DNA from: Opitutales bacterium
Lineage (GTDB): Bacteria > Verrucomicrobiota > Verrucomicrobiia > Opitutales > JAJFLR01
Reading direction: 5' to 3'
Length of the DNA: 62,510 nt
NCBI GenBank assembly: GCA_021772565.1
Contig: JAJFLR010000092.1
Location: 1-62,510 of the forward strand
The notes beneath the pieces are model-generated. The model made no database searches, had not been told where the DNA came from, and saw only the letters and a list, made by a program, of their open reading frames with translations. A program made the translations under genes and the position numbers. The stretch's first letter is position 1. Each line of letters begins with the position of its first letter. Below, piece by piece: positions 16,891-26,281 of this stretch.

Positions 16891-18312
16891 ATGACTGAAT
16901 CCTTAGAAGCTCTAAAAAAATTGTTAGGGTCAGCAGTATTTGTTGATCACGAAACATTGTTCAAATCATCTATAGATAATTTGAGAATTTCAAAATTACC
17001 TGATGCAGTTATTATCCCGGAAAATGAAAATCAAATTGGTGAGTTGTTAAAGTTAGCTAACAAGTATAAAATACCGGTTACCGTTAGGGGTAGTGGGAGT
17101 GCAACCACTGGTTCGGCTGTTCCAATTAAAGGTGGCTGGATCCTTGATACTTCACATTGGAAAAAAATTGAAGTGGATTCAGTCTCAGGAATTGCTTATG
17201 TGGAGTGCGGTGCTCTCACTGTAGATGTGCATGAGGCTGTCGAAAGTGAAGGGTGGTTTTATCCTCCTGATCCGGCAAGTATGCAGTATTCTACAATTGG
17301 AGGTAATATTTCAACTAATGCTGGTGGATTGCGGGGTGCTAAATATGGAGTGACTCGAGATTATGTTTTGGGTCTGGAAGGATTTTTACCTACTGGTGAG
17401 AAGGTCACTTTCGGTGCACCTCTCAAAAAATTTGCCTCTGGATATAATATAAAAGATTTATGGATTGGCAGTGAAGGCTCACTTGGTATAATTACTAAAG
17501 CTATTCTAAAGTTAATACCTAAACCTGAAGATTTTTTTTGCTGCCTGGTTGCATACGAAAATGAGACAGTAGCACTGGATGCAGTTGAAAATTTATTGAA
17601 ACTTGGAATTCATCCATCAATTCTTGAATTTCTTGATCGACAAACAGTCACTTCAACCGAGTGCTATAATCATAATGCAGTTTTTCCCAAACATCCCGGA
17701 TGTGCACTGCTGTTGGTTGAAATTGATGGGAGTTGCGCCGATATCACAGGAAAAAGTGATGATTTAATAAATTGGGCAAAACAAGATTCACTCAGTTATA
17801 AAATTGCTGATAACGTTGATGAACGAGAAAAAGCTTGGAGTGTGCGTCGACAATGTTCCCAGGCAATGTATCAATTGGGTGATACTAAAATAAATGAAGA
17901 TGTTGTTGTTCCATTAAGATTTCAAAAAGAGTTGATTGAATTAACAGAAAAAATAAAAATGCAGACCGGTTTGGCAACACCTACTTTTGGACATGCCGCG
18001 GATGGAAATTTTCACGTCCATATAATGTATAATAGAAATGACAATGAGCATAAAAAAAAGGCCAGATGTGCCATTGATATGTTGATGAAGAAAGTAATTG
18101 AATGGGGTGGGGCTATTACTGGCGAACATGGTATTGGGCTGTCTAAATCTGTTTATTTTCAGATGCAACATAGTGAAGCAGAAATTGCAGCAATGCTTGC
18201 GATCAAAAAAGCATTGGATCCCAATAATATTCTTAATCCAGGAAAAATATTTGAGCCGTTTGACATTTGGAAAGAAACCAGAGTTGATGTGAAACTGCCT
18301 TGGGATAAATAA
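16891..18312 (+). CDS. glcD: FAD-linked oxidase, glycolate oxidase GlcD / D-lactate dehydrogenase type
   Basis: A 473-residue flavoenzyme. The N-terminal FAD_binding_4 domain (about 35-215) shows RGSGSATTGSAVP and GGNISTNAGGLRGAKYG with VTRDYVLGLE. The C-terminal FAD-oxidase domain has FGHAADGNFHVHI and GEHGIGLSKSVYF, which hold the metal- and substrate-binding His residues of the family. It oxidises a 2-hydroxyacid such as glycolate or D-lactate. The glcE and glcF partners are absent nearby, so the protein could be a stand-alone D-lactate dehydrogenase. The heptanucleotide repeat touching its start is unusual. Confidence 0.88.
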   Translation: MTESLEALKKLLGSAVFVDHETLFKSSIDNLRISKLPDAVIIPENENQIGELLKLANKYKIPVTVRGSGSATTGSAVPIKGGWILDTSHWKKIEVDSVSGIAYVECGALTVDVHEAVESEGWFYPPDPASMQYSTIGGNISTNAGGLRGAKYGVTRDYVLGLEGFLPTGEKVTFGAPLKKFASGYNIKDLWIGSEGSLGIITKAILKLIPKPEDFFCCLVAYENETVALDAVENLLKLGIHPSILEFLDRQTVTSTECYNHNAVFPKHPGCALLLVEIDGSCADITGKSDDLINWAKQDSLSYKIADNVDEREKAWSVRRQCSQAMYQLGDTKINEDVVVPLRFQKELIELTEKIKMQTGLATPTFGHAADGNFHVHIMYNRNDNEHKKKARCAIDMLMKKVIEWGGAITGEHGIGLSKSVYFQMQHSEAEIAAMLAIKKALDPNNILNPGKIFEPFDIWKETRVDVKLPWDK

Positions 18313-18334
18313 CGCTATTAGTAAAAAAGTATAC

Positions 18335-19789
18335 TTAGATCGTTATATCGTTTTTTAGTAATGGTAAAATTATAGAAACGCAAAGTCCTGCTGCATTTTC
18401 ATTATTAGTAACCAATATATTTCCACCATAGGTATAGACAATTGATGTTACTCTGGATAATCCAAGGCCCATACCCGGAATTTCTCCGGTGAAATCTTGA
18501 TCAATCTGAAAATATGGAAATTTAAGTCTGGAAAGTACTGTAGGGTCAACATTGACACCATCATCCGAAATTTCAATTAACAATTTATTATCCTCAGTTT
18601 CTGAAGTTCTTAAGTCAATTTGAGGGCTATCATTAGGATGGAATTTCTTGCAATTTTGAAAAATCTCATGGATTACCAATGAAAAGTGGTCTTGTGAAAT
18701 TGCTAAATAATTTTCATTAATATTATCATCCAAATGATAATTAATAGGATTTAATACGATCTCATTTTGATGATGGTTACAGATATTCAAAATCAGTTCT
18801 TTAATTTTAGTTTGGCTGATAATTTCAGTATTTGGTGGATGTAAATGATTGAGAATATTAGTTACACTGATTGTTAAACGATTAATAGAACTTTTAGTTG
18901 ATTTAATTAATTCTTGAGCATCATCACTGGTTAAATCTTTGTTACTTTGAAATAATAAATCAAGAGAACCTCGTAAGCCATTTAACGGAGTCCTCAATTT
19001 ATGTGCGACTAAATTTTCGAAAGTCCAAATGTTTTGTTTCAACTGTATTTGCTGACTGGTATCCCTTAATCTCAACATACAACAATCTTCTTTTCCTGTT
19101 TCTAATTCTAATAATTCAACCTTGAGCCATTTTGATGGGGTATTTTTTGTTTCGGGTTTCATGATATAAGCCTCACTTGGTAGATTTGGCCATTGTTCCC
19201 ACGCTTCAGATGTAACCAGGCTGAATAATTTTTTTATTCTTTCATGAAAATTAATTTCGTTAATATCCTCAATTTCATCATCAATATCCAGAATTTTATT
19301 TGCTGCGCTATTTGAAAATGCAATATTTCCTATATGATTTAATTCAACGTAACCTTCATGACTCTTTTCTACAACCCACTGAAAACGTAATCTTTCATTT
19401 TGTAAAATTTGATATCGATTGAGGCGTAAAATTGTTCTTATACGTAGTTTTAATTCCGTAATTTTAAAGGGTTTGCCAATTACATCTTCAGCTCCATATT
19501 TTAATCCATTTATCGCAGATTCTTCAATATCATGTCCTGTTAACATTAATACAGGAATTTGCTCCAAATCAGGATGAGCCCTAATCCATTTGCATACCTG
19601 AAATCCATTTATTCCGGGAAGTGCGACATCGAGTAATATAATATCAGGAACTTTCTTTTGTGCAATATCCATTGCTTCTTCACCTGTCCGAGCGATGGAA
19701 ATATCATAATTTTCATCTTTTAATAACGATATCATCAAATAGACGTATTCGTCTTCATCATCTACAATTAATACGACAGGATTTCTCAT
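18335..19789 (-). CDS. Response-regulator / histidine-kinase hybrid with an atypical H-box
   Basis: A 484-residue cytoplasmic protein. The receiver domain (1-120) has the acidic pair DD near 10-11, phospho-acceptor Asp54 (LLDVALPG), Thr84 and Lys106 (GKPF). A PAS-like region follows (135-245). The HisKA-like H-box reads VAHKLRTPLNGL with His263, but the usual Glu/Asp after it is Lys264. The ATPase domain keeps the N-box (HEIFQNCKKF), the G1 box (ISDDGVNV) and the G2 box (GMGLGLSRV). No cognate regulator or output gene is adjacent. Phospho-signal probably enters the receiver from another kinase. The strand opposes metF. Confidence 0.85.
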   Translation of the reverse strand: MRNPVVLIVDDEDEYVYLMISLLKDENYDISIARTGEEAMDIAQKKVPDIILLDVALPGINGFQVCKWIRAHPDLEQIPVLMLTGHDIEESAINGLKYGAEDVIGKPFKITELKLRIRTILRLNRYQILQNERLRFQWVVEKSHEGYVELNHIGNIAFSNSAANKILDIDDEIEDINEINFHERIKKLFSLVTSEAWEQWPNLPSEAYIMKPETKNTPSKWLKVELLELETGKEDCCMLRLRDTSQQIQLKQNIWTFENLVAHKLRTPLNGLRGSLDLLFQSNKDLTSDDAQELIKSTKSSINRLTISVTNILNHLHPPNTEIISQTKIKELILNICNHHQNEIVLNPINYHLDDNINENYLAISQDHFSLVIHEIFQNCKKFHPNDSPQIDLRTSETEDNKLLIEISDDGVNVDPTVLSRLKFPYFQIDQDFTGEIPGMGLGLSRVTSIVYTYGGNILVTNNENAAGLCVSIILPLLKNDITI

Positions 19790-19958
19790 TAGATTTTTGC
19801 AGGATCAATTAATTTATTTGGAATAGTAACTAGTTATATTCTGGTTTGTAAACTCATTTATCACATCTATTTTAAGTTTAGGATGTCATAATATATTGCG
19901 AAGATTACGAATATAAATTCTTTACATCTAACCATAATGAAATATATAAACTTGTATT

Positions 19959-20864
19959 ATGTATCATAATCGACCGATCACTGATTTTCTTTCAAAAGAC
20001 AGAAAGGTTATCTCTATAGAATTTTTTCCACCTAAAAATGAAGTTGGTGGAAAACTAATTCTAAAGACGGCAGCAGAAATTAAAGCGATAATGAAACCGG
20101 ATTTTGTTTCAATAACTTATGGTGCCGGTGGAACTACCAGAGATACAACTGCTCAATACGCCAGATTACTTAAAGATGATTATGAGTTTCAAGTTATGCC
20201 TCATTTGACCTGTGTCGGCTCATCCAGAGATGAAATTTTGGAAATTTTAAAAGGGTTTCAGGACGATGGATTTTGTAATATTATGGCACTCAGAGGTGAT
20301 CCTCCAATTGGTGAGACAGAGTTTAAACCTCATCCGGATGGTCTTCCTTATGCGAGCGATCTTGTAAAATTAATCCGTGATAATTTTTCTGGATTTAGTT
20401 TAGGTGTAGCCGGTTACCCGGAAAAACATCCTGAATCTTCAGATATTGAAACGGATCTCGATAATTTAGTGCATAAAGTCAATCAGGGTGCTTCCTTTAT
20501 TACTACTCAACTATTTTTTGAAAATAAACGTTACTTTGAGTTTGTAGAAAATTGCCATAAACGAAATATCAATATTCCAATCATTCCCGGTTTGCTTCCT
20601 GTTCTATCTCTTAAACAAATACGTCGATTTTGTGATTTTTGCAAAGCTGAACTTCCAAAAGAATTGGAATCAAAACTTGAAGCTTGTGGTGATGATGCTG
20701 AAGCTGTTAAAGAGGTTGGTGTTGAGTGGGCTTATAATCAAATTAAAGAAATGCTGGAAAATGGAGCTCCAGGATTTCATTTATATATTTTAAATCGGAG
20801 TGACTCGGCTATTTCTTTGATTAAAGCGTTAACTAAAGACGGTATTATTGAGTCAAGGTCGTAA
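19959..20864 (+). CDS. metF: 5,10-methylenetetrahydrofolate reductase
   Basis: A 301-residue TIM-barrel flavoprotein. Clear family features: SIEFFPPKNEVGG at the start, VSITYGAGGTTRDTT, the HLTCVG strand, NIMALRGDPP, and ASFITTQLFFE. It reduces methylene-THF to methyl-THF, the methyl donor for methionine synthesis. The upstream 170 bp hold no SAM riboswitch that I can recognise. The cystathionine gamma-synthase-like gene at 24.8 kb serves the same pathway but is not in the same operon. Confidence 0.95.
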   Translation: MYHNRPITDFLSKDRKVISIEFFPPKNEVGGKLILKTAAEIKAIMKPDFVSITYGAGGTTRDTTAQYARLLKDDYEFQVMPHLTCVGSSRDEILEILKGFQDDGFCNIMALRGDPPIGETEFKPHPDGLPYASDLVKLIRDNFSGFSLGVAGYPEKHPESSDIETDLDNLVHKVNQGASFITTQLFFENKRYFEFVENCHKRNINIPIIPGLLPVLSLKQIRRFCDFCKAELPKELESKLEACGDDAEAVKEVGVEWAYNQIKEMLENGAPGFHLYILNRSDSAISLIKALTKDGIIESRS

Positions 20865-20933
20865 TGATAAAGCTTTTTAATATTGGTATCAAAAAATTCA
20901 ATTGTGTGCTTGATTATATTAACAATTTTTGAA

Positions 20934-20990
20934 GCGCAGCGGCCTTCGGCGTGAGCTCAGTCGAACACATGACGCCGCTTTTCGGTCGAT
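20934..20990. repeat. REP-like palindrome
   Basis: A GC-rich palindrome in an AT-rich gap: CGGCGTGAGCTCAGTCG (from 20947) faces TGACGCCG (to 20977), with a further GCGGCCTTCGGC before and GCTTTTCGGTCG after. It closely follows the metF stop and could serve as a transcript-end hairpin. Confidence 0.65.
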
Positions 20991-21210
20991 TAAAAATAGT
21001 AGTTGATTTTGCAAGTGATATTAAAAATCTTTATAATCTTAATCTATAACATTTACCAAAATAAATTGGTAGATGTAGTTTTCAACTCGGTACCGAAAAG
21101 AGTTTTTGTTCAGTTTACATCTGTTCTTTTCAAATCGCTTCATACTAAAATCAGGAATATCGCTAACACATTTGGCACGACATGTACCCTATAATTCGGA
21201 AAATTTTAAT

Positions 21211-21531
21211 AGTAGATGCTCTATCAATAGACAAAACAGATATTTGTAGATTATCTATATGATAAATATTTCCGTAGCCCGAAGGGTTTATCTATACTAG
21301 CCCAGAGTACAGCTCTGGGAATTTTTAGTTTTAGTTACAAGCCCCAACGGGGTGAAGTAATTATTCATGTCTGTCATAATCTCTCGCAAAAATTTATCTT
21401 CAAATCAGCTTTAGCACATAAGATACTATATCATCCTTTCAGGGCTCGTTTATTTATAATTATTGGTTCCCCAGGGCTGTAACCCCTGGGCTGGTATAGA
21501 GCTGCCTTACAGGCATGTATAGCATCTGCTA
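21211..21531. repeat. Hairpin-cluster repeat (type CCCAG-CTGGG), large copy
   Basis: A 320-bp block made of small hairpins: AGCCC-GAA-GGGTT near 21276, CCCAGAG with CTCTGGG (21301-21319), CCCC-AAC-GGGG (21342-21352), and CCCAGGG with CCCTGGG (21470-21490). Diverged ends AGTAGATGCTCTA (21211-21223) and TATAGCATCTGCT (21518-21530) are inverted copies of each other. Related blocks are at 30536-30600 and 59517-59585. The rest of the 20865-21604 gap is AT-rich without a gene. Confidence 0.7.
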
Positions 21532-21604
21532 AAATAAACTCTCGAAAATAAGTTTACATCAGAGAATGTAAGTTCATTTCAAATTGCTATTTTTAGATAT
21601 CATT

Positions 21605-23644
21605 CTAATTACTCGAAATATTTAAGCGAAAAAATAATTTTGTATTGCTCAAACCTTGTTCATTCGGTTTAAAATGCACCTTCCTGTTTCGACCTACATT
21701 TATATCCTCTGTGCGAACTATTTCAATCATCGATATCGCATTTTGCCAAGACGTCAGATTTTCTGAATACTCAATATTGTAATTAATATCTAATATATCA
21801 GAACGCTTATCGAAATTGAATTCTAAGTTATTGTTCGGTATTATACCCAAGAGATAATCCGATGAAATTGTATCCACTGGTTCAGCAGACTTTGGGTCTA
21901 AGTTAAACACATATTCCAAAAAATTATTCCACTCATCATTATCAGGATTCGCAGTTGCATCGGCCATATTACTAACTGTTAATTCTTGTGGAGTTAATTT
22001 TGTTTTAATCCATGCATCATAAGTTAAAGAGGGTTCGTTGATGGTTATAAGGGTATTTATTTGTGAATTCTCAATGACTTGTTCGATGCCACTTGGCCAA
22101 TTCAATGTTATTTTGAAAATTGGGTCACTGTGATTACCAAGGCCAAAGTGTACTACTCTATCACTTTGACTTAAAAACTGATTTCCTCCAGATACTTCCA
22201 TAAATTGCTCACTTCCGCCACTGCTTGTTTGTAGTTTTATTCTTGTGCCAATTGCATCTTTATTCGAATGCCGACCTACTGCTTTGATTTTTATCCAATT
22301 ATTATTCGTACTACTATCGTTTCTATATAGGTCAGGAGTATCTGTATTATTCGTAACAAAAATATCGAGATCACCATCGTTATCATAATCAAATGTCAGT
22401 AACCCTTTGCCTGATTTATTACTCGTTATTCCAAGTGATTGCGATACTTCTGTATAAACACCATTGTTATTTTGCCAAAACCGCATTAGATCATTATTGT
22501 AGGGATCTTCAAAAGTAGTATTAGCTACGACCATGCCATTTGTCATTACAATATCAAGGTCACTATCATTATCATAATCAAGAAATGTACAACCCCAACC
22601 CCAGCCGCCGTCGCGAACATTAGCACTGTCAGTGATATCTGTAAATGTTCGGTTTCCCATATTTTTATAGAGTCGATTGCCACTAGCACCCCAGGAACAT
22701 TCCTCGTTACCGAATCCACCATTGTCACCACATGAATCATTTGGATCAAAAATAGATGTTATGAACCAATCCATTAAACCATCGCCATCATAGTCGGCAA
22801 TTGCTGATCCCATTCCGTTTTCATCAGTTCCTACACTCGCAGCTTGAGTTCCATTGGAAAAAGTGCCATCGGCATTATTCCAATACAGAATGCTATTACC
22901 AAAATCTGCAGCAATAGCCAAATCTTGCCAACCATCGTTATCCAAATCTACAAATCTCGCAGCAAAGGCAAATTCAGTTAAGAAAAAATCTACCGGTAGC
23001 AGCAAGTTTGATGTCATAGTTACATTATCAAATATTGCTGGAGATTGAGATCCTTTATTTCTGAATAAACTCGATTGAACATTTTGTTGTACCACACCCC
23101 ATTCACTTGTGTGAATATCAAGCCAGCCATCACGATCAAAATCTCCAACACTTGCGCTCATACCATTGTGCAAGGTATTGATTTCAATTGCCACACCTCT
23201 ATTCACCGCATCTTCTGTAAAAGTACCATCACCATTGTTCATATAAAGATAAAAACGGTTAGTGTCGACTGTGGTAATGTATAGATCACTATCGCCATCA
23301 TTATCCAAGTCGCACCATAGTGGGCAGTTGGACGATGTTGCTAAATTAAATCCGGCAATTGTTGATACGTCTTCAAAAGTACCATCGCCCTTATTTCTGA
23401 ATAAAATATCTGTTTCATATAATCGGGTAACAAACAGATCAACCCAGCCATCATTGTCATAGTCTCCAGCTGCTGCACCTCCTGTTATATTAGCAATACC
23501 ACTGGTAGATGGATTGGCAACAGGATCATATTGAACATAGGAAACGCCGGCTGAATCTGTTACATTGGTAAAGGTTTGGCCGTATGAAAAAATTGAAATG
23601 CCCAATATATAACAGGTTAATAAAAATTGCAGATAATTTATCAT
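21605..23644 (-). CDS. FG-GAP/VCBS repeat protein with ASPIC/UnbV domain
   Basis: A 679-residue secreted protein using the ATG at 23644, which starts a clean signal peptide (MINYLQFLLTCYILGISIFS); one ten codons upstream is also possible. At least seven calcium-binding FG-GAP-like repeats follow with DYDNDGWVDLFV, DLDNDGDSDLYI, DYDGDGLMDWFI and DYDNDGDLDIFV. An ASPIC/UnbV domain (about 440-520) shows AVGRHSNKDAIGTRIKL and FGLGNHSDPIFKITLNWPSG. The tail has WLxTKLT..E-like text and a DNDEWNNFLEYVFNLDP calcium motif, then the LTSWQN tail domain. Homologues are beta-propeller surface proteins; CRTAC1 is a distant relative. The ligand is unknown. Confidence 0.9.
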   Translation of the reverse strand: MINYLQFLLTCYILGISIFSYGQTFTNVTDSAGVSYVQYDPVANPSTSGIANITGGAAAGDYDNDGWVDLFVTRLYETDILFRNKGDGTFEDVSTIAGFNLATSSNCPLWCDLDNDGDSDLYITTVDTNRFYLYMNNGDGTFTEDAVNRGVAIEINTLHNGMSASVGDFDRDGWLDIHTSEWGVVQQNVQSSLFRNKGSQSPAIFDNVTMTSNLLLPVDFFLTEFAFAARFVDLDNDGWQDLAIAADFGNSILYWNNADGTFSNGTQAASVGTDENGMGSAIADYDGDGLMDWFITSIFDPNDSCGDNGGFGNEECSWGASGNRLYKNMGNRTFTDITDSANVRDGGWGWGCTFLDYDNDSDLDIVMTNGMVVANTTFEDPYNNDLMRFWQNNNGVYTEVSQSLGITSNKSGKGLLTFDYDNDGDLDIFVTNNTDTPDLYRNDSSTNNNWIKIKAVGRHSNKDAIGTRIKLQTSSGGSEQFMEVSGGNQFLSQSDRVVHFGLGNHSDPIFKITLNWPSGIEQVIENSQINTLITINEPSLTYDAWIKTKLTPQELTVSNMADATANPDNDEWNNFLEYVFNLDPKSAEPVDTISSDYLLGIIPNNNLEFNFDKRSDILDINYNIEYSENLTSWQNAISMIEIVRTEDINVGRNRKVHFKPNEQGLSNTKLFFRLNISSN

Positions 23645-23696
23645 AATAATTAATTTTACAGTTGATCGTATCATATTAAATTTATTTTTAAAATTA

Positions 23697-23727
23697 AAAA
23701 CCCCGGTATTATTATATCCGGGGTTTT
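23697..23727 (-). terminator. Terminator after the PEP-CTERM gene at 23.8 kb
   Basis: A perfect 10-bp stem, AAAACCCCGG (23697-23706) with its complement at 23718-23727, has an 11-base loop. On the minus strand it is followed by a U-rich tract. It lies 26 bp after the stop at 23753. The same stem sequence terminates the paralogous gene at 50.1 kb. Confidence 0.92.
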
Positions 23728-23752
23728 AGGTTCTATTTTTGTTTTCGATCTT

Positions 23753-24496
23753 TTAATTCTTTGATCGGGTTTTATTGCCTGAACGGCGGCGATAATAAGC
23801 GAGTCCCAGAGCACCAAGACCAAGTGCTGCAGCATATTCAGATGGTTCAGGTACTGCTGTACTGGTAACTACTAAACTAGTGCTAGCTGTTGATTCATAT
23901 GATCCGCCTAGTATCGTTAATGTTCTTGTAGAGACATTCCAATCAACATTGATGAAACCAAATTGATTGTCTCCGGTTTTGAATCCGATAGCCCCATTTT
24001 GATTAGATTCCCAGACACCCTGTTCGCTTGAATAACTTCCGTGGTCTATATATCCTTGTGAGCTGGCGGTGTTTAACGAGCCATCTACTGTAGCGCCAAT
24101 TGCGTAAAAGCGTATCACATCTTTTGTTGCACCACCCGGTAAATAGGTAAACACATCAGCATCGTTTCGTGCAAAGAGCCGAAGAATACCCCCAGCTGTG
24201 GCGGTACCAGCAAATAACAGATCATCATCAGTATCAGTAGTTGAAGAATCAAGGTTATATATTTTAAGATTTCCGGCAGTTCCACCCCCACCAGCTATCA
24301 AGGTTTCATCAACGTTTGGCCCATCCAGGTTAAGCACCTGAACACTGGCATTACTGGTTGCATGCTGCCCCAATACTCCGGCAATTATCGCCAAGCTTTT
24401 AGAGCCCAGTGAATATTTATGTAATCTACTTTGTCTTTTTGCAGACGTATTTACTTTTGTTATATCATTTACTTTATTTGTTATACTATTATTCAT
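23753..24496 (-). CDS. PEP-CTERM protein, paralogue 1
   Basis: A 247-residue protein. The N-terminal part has an extended basic lead (to about residue 30), then KSLAIIAGVLGQHATSNA, a twin hydrophobic signal segment. The core opens with ASVQVLNLDGPNVDETLIAG and closes with GFINVDWNVSTRTLTILGGS. The tail has VPEPSEYAAALGLGALGLAY and the basic end RRRSGNKTRSKN. The protein is closely similar to the one at 49382-50116 through all of these blocks, and a decayed third copy is at about 30723-30955. An exosortase outside this window would process it. Function unknown; a beta-sandwich is likely. Confidence 0.88.
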   Translation of the reverse strand: MNNSITNKVNDITKVNTSAKRQSRLHKYSLGSKSLAIIAGVLGQHATSNASVQVLNLDGPNVDETLIAGGGGTAGNLKIYNLDSSTTDTDDDLLFAGTATAGGILRLFARNDADVFTYLPGGATKDVIRFYAIGATVDGSLNTASSQGYIDHGSYSSEQGVWESNQNGAIGFKTGDNQFGFINVDWNVSTRTLTILGGSYESTASTSLVVTSTAVPEPSEYAAALGLGALGLAYYRRRSGNKTRSKN

Positions 24497-24522
24497 TATT
24501 TATTTCTATTTATGGTTAATGT

Positions 24523-24547
24523 GTCTTTTGCCACTGTGGCAAAAGAC
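24523..24547. promoter_or_regulatory. Leader hairpin before the PEP-CTERM gene
   Basis: A perfect 11-bp stem, GTCTTTTGCCA (24523-24533) with its complement at 24537-24547, has a 3-base loop. It lies 27 bp upstream of the start at 24496. No U tract follows on the minus strand, so it is more likely a 5' leader structure or operator than a terminator. Confidence 0.55.
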
Positions 24548-24772
24548 GCGAAATTTGTTGACAAATCACACATTTAACCAACTCGACCATCTGAATCAGG
24601 ATAGGGGTAAATTACAGATTCTGTTACAGCTGCCTAGGCAGAGTACAATGTTAAAAACTGTTATTTAATTTCTTAATTTGACTAGGGTAATCAAAAGGGT
24701 ACCTATCATTTGTTTCAGCCACATTAGGCTTCGGGTTATTTTGAGTTCATTGTTAACTTAAAGACTAAAAAA

Positions 24773-26269
24773 TTAGAGAACTTTACTGAATTCGTTTATA
24801 ATCTCTTCGATATTTTCTGTGCCAACAGATATGCGAATTAAATTCGCATCAAGATGTAGATCTGATAATTTTCTTTGGCCATCTTTATTGCCGGCTAAAT
24901 CATAATGTGCTAAGTATAAATAGGGACAAATGAGTGTGAAGCTGACGCCGAAACTGGGACCTTTTACGACTTTTATCAGATCATAAAAATCTCTAATTGG
25001 TTTGTTTAATGTAATCGTTATGATACCGCCGGGAGAATCAGTACGACATTCAATTTTTCGATAGTTTTCTTCAGATTGTTTTTCGTAGGCCCAGTATACT
25101 TTTTTAACACTAGATTGTTTTTCTAACCATTGTGCCAAGGCTATTGTGTTTTGATTAATTATTTTGATTGTTTCCTTATAGTTAGATACTTCATGGGCTA
25201 ATCTTTCTAAATCTCTAATGTACGGTGAGAGGGTAAATTTTGGAATTTCATTCTTTAAATCTTCATAGAATTGTGACTCTTTATTGAACACCAATGCACC
25301 ACCCATTACGTCACCTTCATTAGCCGCATATTTTGTTAAACTATTTATCACCAAATCAGAGTGGGGTAGAATATTGATGTTAAAGGGAGTTACCATTGTA
25401 GGATCAGTTAAAAATACTGCACCATATTTTTTTGTTAACTGAAAAATTTTATTAATATCGCAAGTTTGCATTAACGGATTCGTCGGTGTTTCTGTGATAA
25501 TACCGGCAATTCTTTCACCCTGTTTTGCAAATATTTTTTCAAGTCCATCATAATCTAAAACATCGTAGTGGATAATTACTTTTTGATCTGCACCACAAAA
25601 TTTTTCCAGAACTTTTGATGTATCAACATAGAGCCAACCAAATTGTATCCATATAGTTTTATTATTTCTTTTCTGTATTTTATTTATACTTTTAAATGCT
25701 GCATAAAAAGCGTTGGCCCCGTTATTGGTTAAGATAATATTTCTAGTGTCAGTTCCAGAATAGAAATTTGCTAATGTTTTTTTAATCTGTTGATCAGAGT
25801 CACCTTTGAAAATTTCTTCTCCTTGTTTTGAAGAAATTATATTTTCCTTAAATAGTAAATCCTCTGCATGTCTTGAACTAATACAACTCCCGGTATGTTG
25901 TAAGTAAGCTTTTGCTTTAATTAATAATGCATTAACATTGGGAACAGCAACAATTACGTAATCAAATTCTTCTTCGATTTTGATACTATCACTGTTTAAA
26001 TATTCTACCAAATCATCGGCAGACTGCATTGATCTTAACAGGTAGATATGGAAATCATCTAAGCCTCGAGATTTTTTTATAAAATCCGCATAACGCTCCA
26101 CATATTCATGAATGACAAACCTTGGGTACCCCGATTTTATTTTCTCCATTACATCGGGTCTTTTTTCCTCATAGCCGATAACATCGTCCATAGTCGGTAA
26201 ACTGCAGACAACGCTATGAATACTATCAGGAATTTTTTTACCTGTAGGATAATGGCGAAATTGGGTCAT
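24773..26269 (-). CDS. Cystathionine gamma-synthase-like PLP enzyme, long fungal-type form
   Basis: A 498-residue Cys/Met-metabolism PLP enzyme. The PLP lysine is Lys313 in NSLTKYAANEGDVMGGALV, and the cofactor-binding Asp is Asp289 (FLTDPTM). Compared with ordinary bacterial MetB (about 390 residues) it carries a roughly 110-residue N-terminal extension, with LPTMDDVIGYEEKRPDV and SGYPRFVIHEYV. The same blocks are what I recall from fungal cystathionine gamma-synthase (STR2/MET7), as is the C-terminal CPYLYLAHYDLAG with LIRISVGTE. Reaction: activated homoserine plus cysteine to cystathionine. It follows the lysA-like gene by 12 bp and is surely co-transcribed with it. Confidence 0.82.
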   Translation of the reverse strand: MTQFRHYPTGKKIPDSIHSVVCSLPTMDDVIGYEEKRPDVMEKIKSGYPRFVIHEYVERYADFIKKSRGLDDFHIYLLRSMQSADDLVEYLNSDSIKIEEEFDYVIVAVPNVNALLIKAKAYLQHTGSCISSRHAEDLLFKENIISSKQGEEIFKGDSDQQIKKTLANFYSGTDTRNIILTNNGANAFYAAFKSINKIQKRNNKTIWIQFGWLYVDTSKVLEKFCGADQKVIIHYDVLDYDGLEKIFAKQGERIAGIITETPTNPLMQTCDINKIFQLTKKYGAVFLTDPTMVTPFNINILPHSDLVINSLTKYAANEGDVMGGALVFNKESQFYEDLKNEIPKFTLSPYIRDLERLAHEVSNYKETIKIINQNTIALAQWLEKQSSVKKVYWAYEKQSEENYRKIECRTDSPGGIITITLNKPIRDFYDLIKVVKGPSFGVSFTLICPYLYLAHYDLAGNKDGQRKLSDLHLDANLIRISVGTENIEEIINEFSKVL

Positions 26270-26281
26270 GGAATTTCTAAT

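Noticed and set aside
19790-19958. SAM or cobalamin riboswitch before metF
   Set aside because: No conserved P1 helix or core pattern is visible in this 169-bp leader.
21003-21194. 63-codon open frame in the gap after metF
   Set aside because: It lies in AT-rich spacer, has no ribosome site and no recognisable motif.
21270-21500. CRISPR array
   Set aside because: The hairpins differ from each other in sequence and have no regular spacing, so they are not repeats and spacers.
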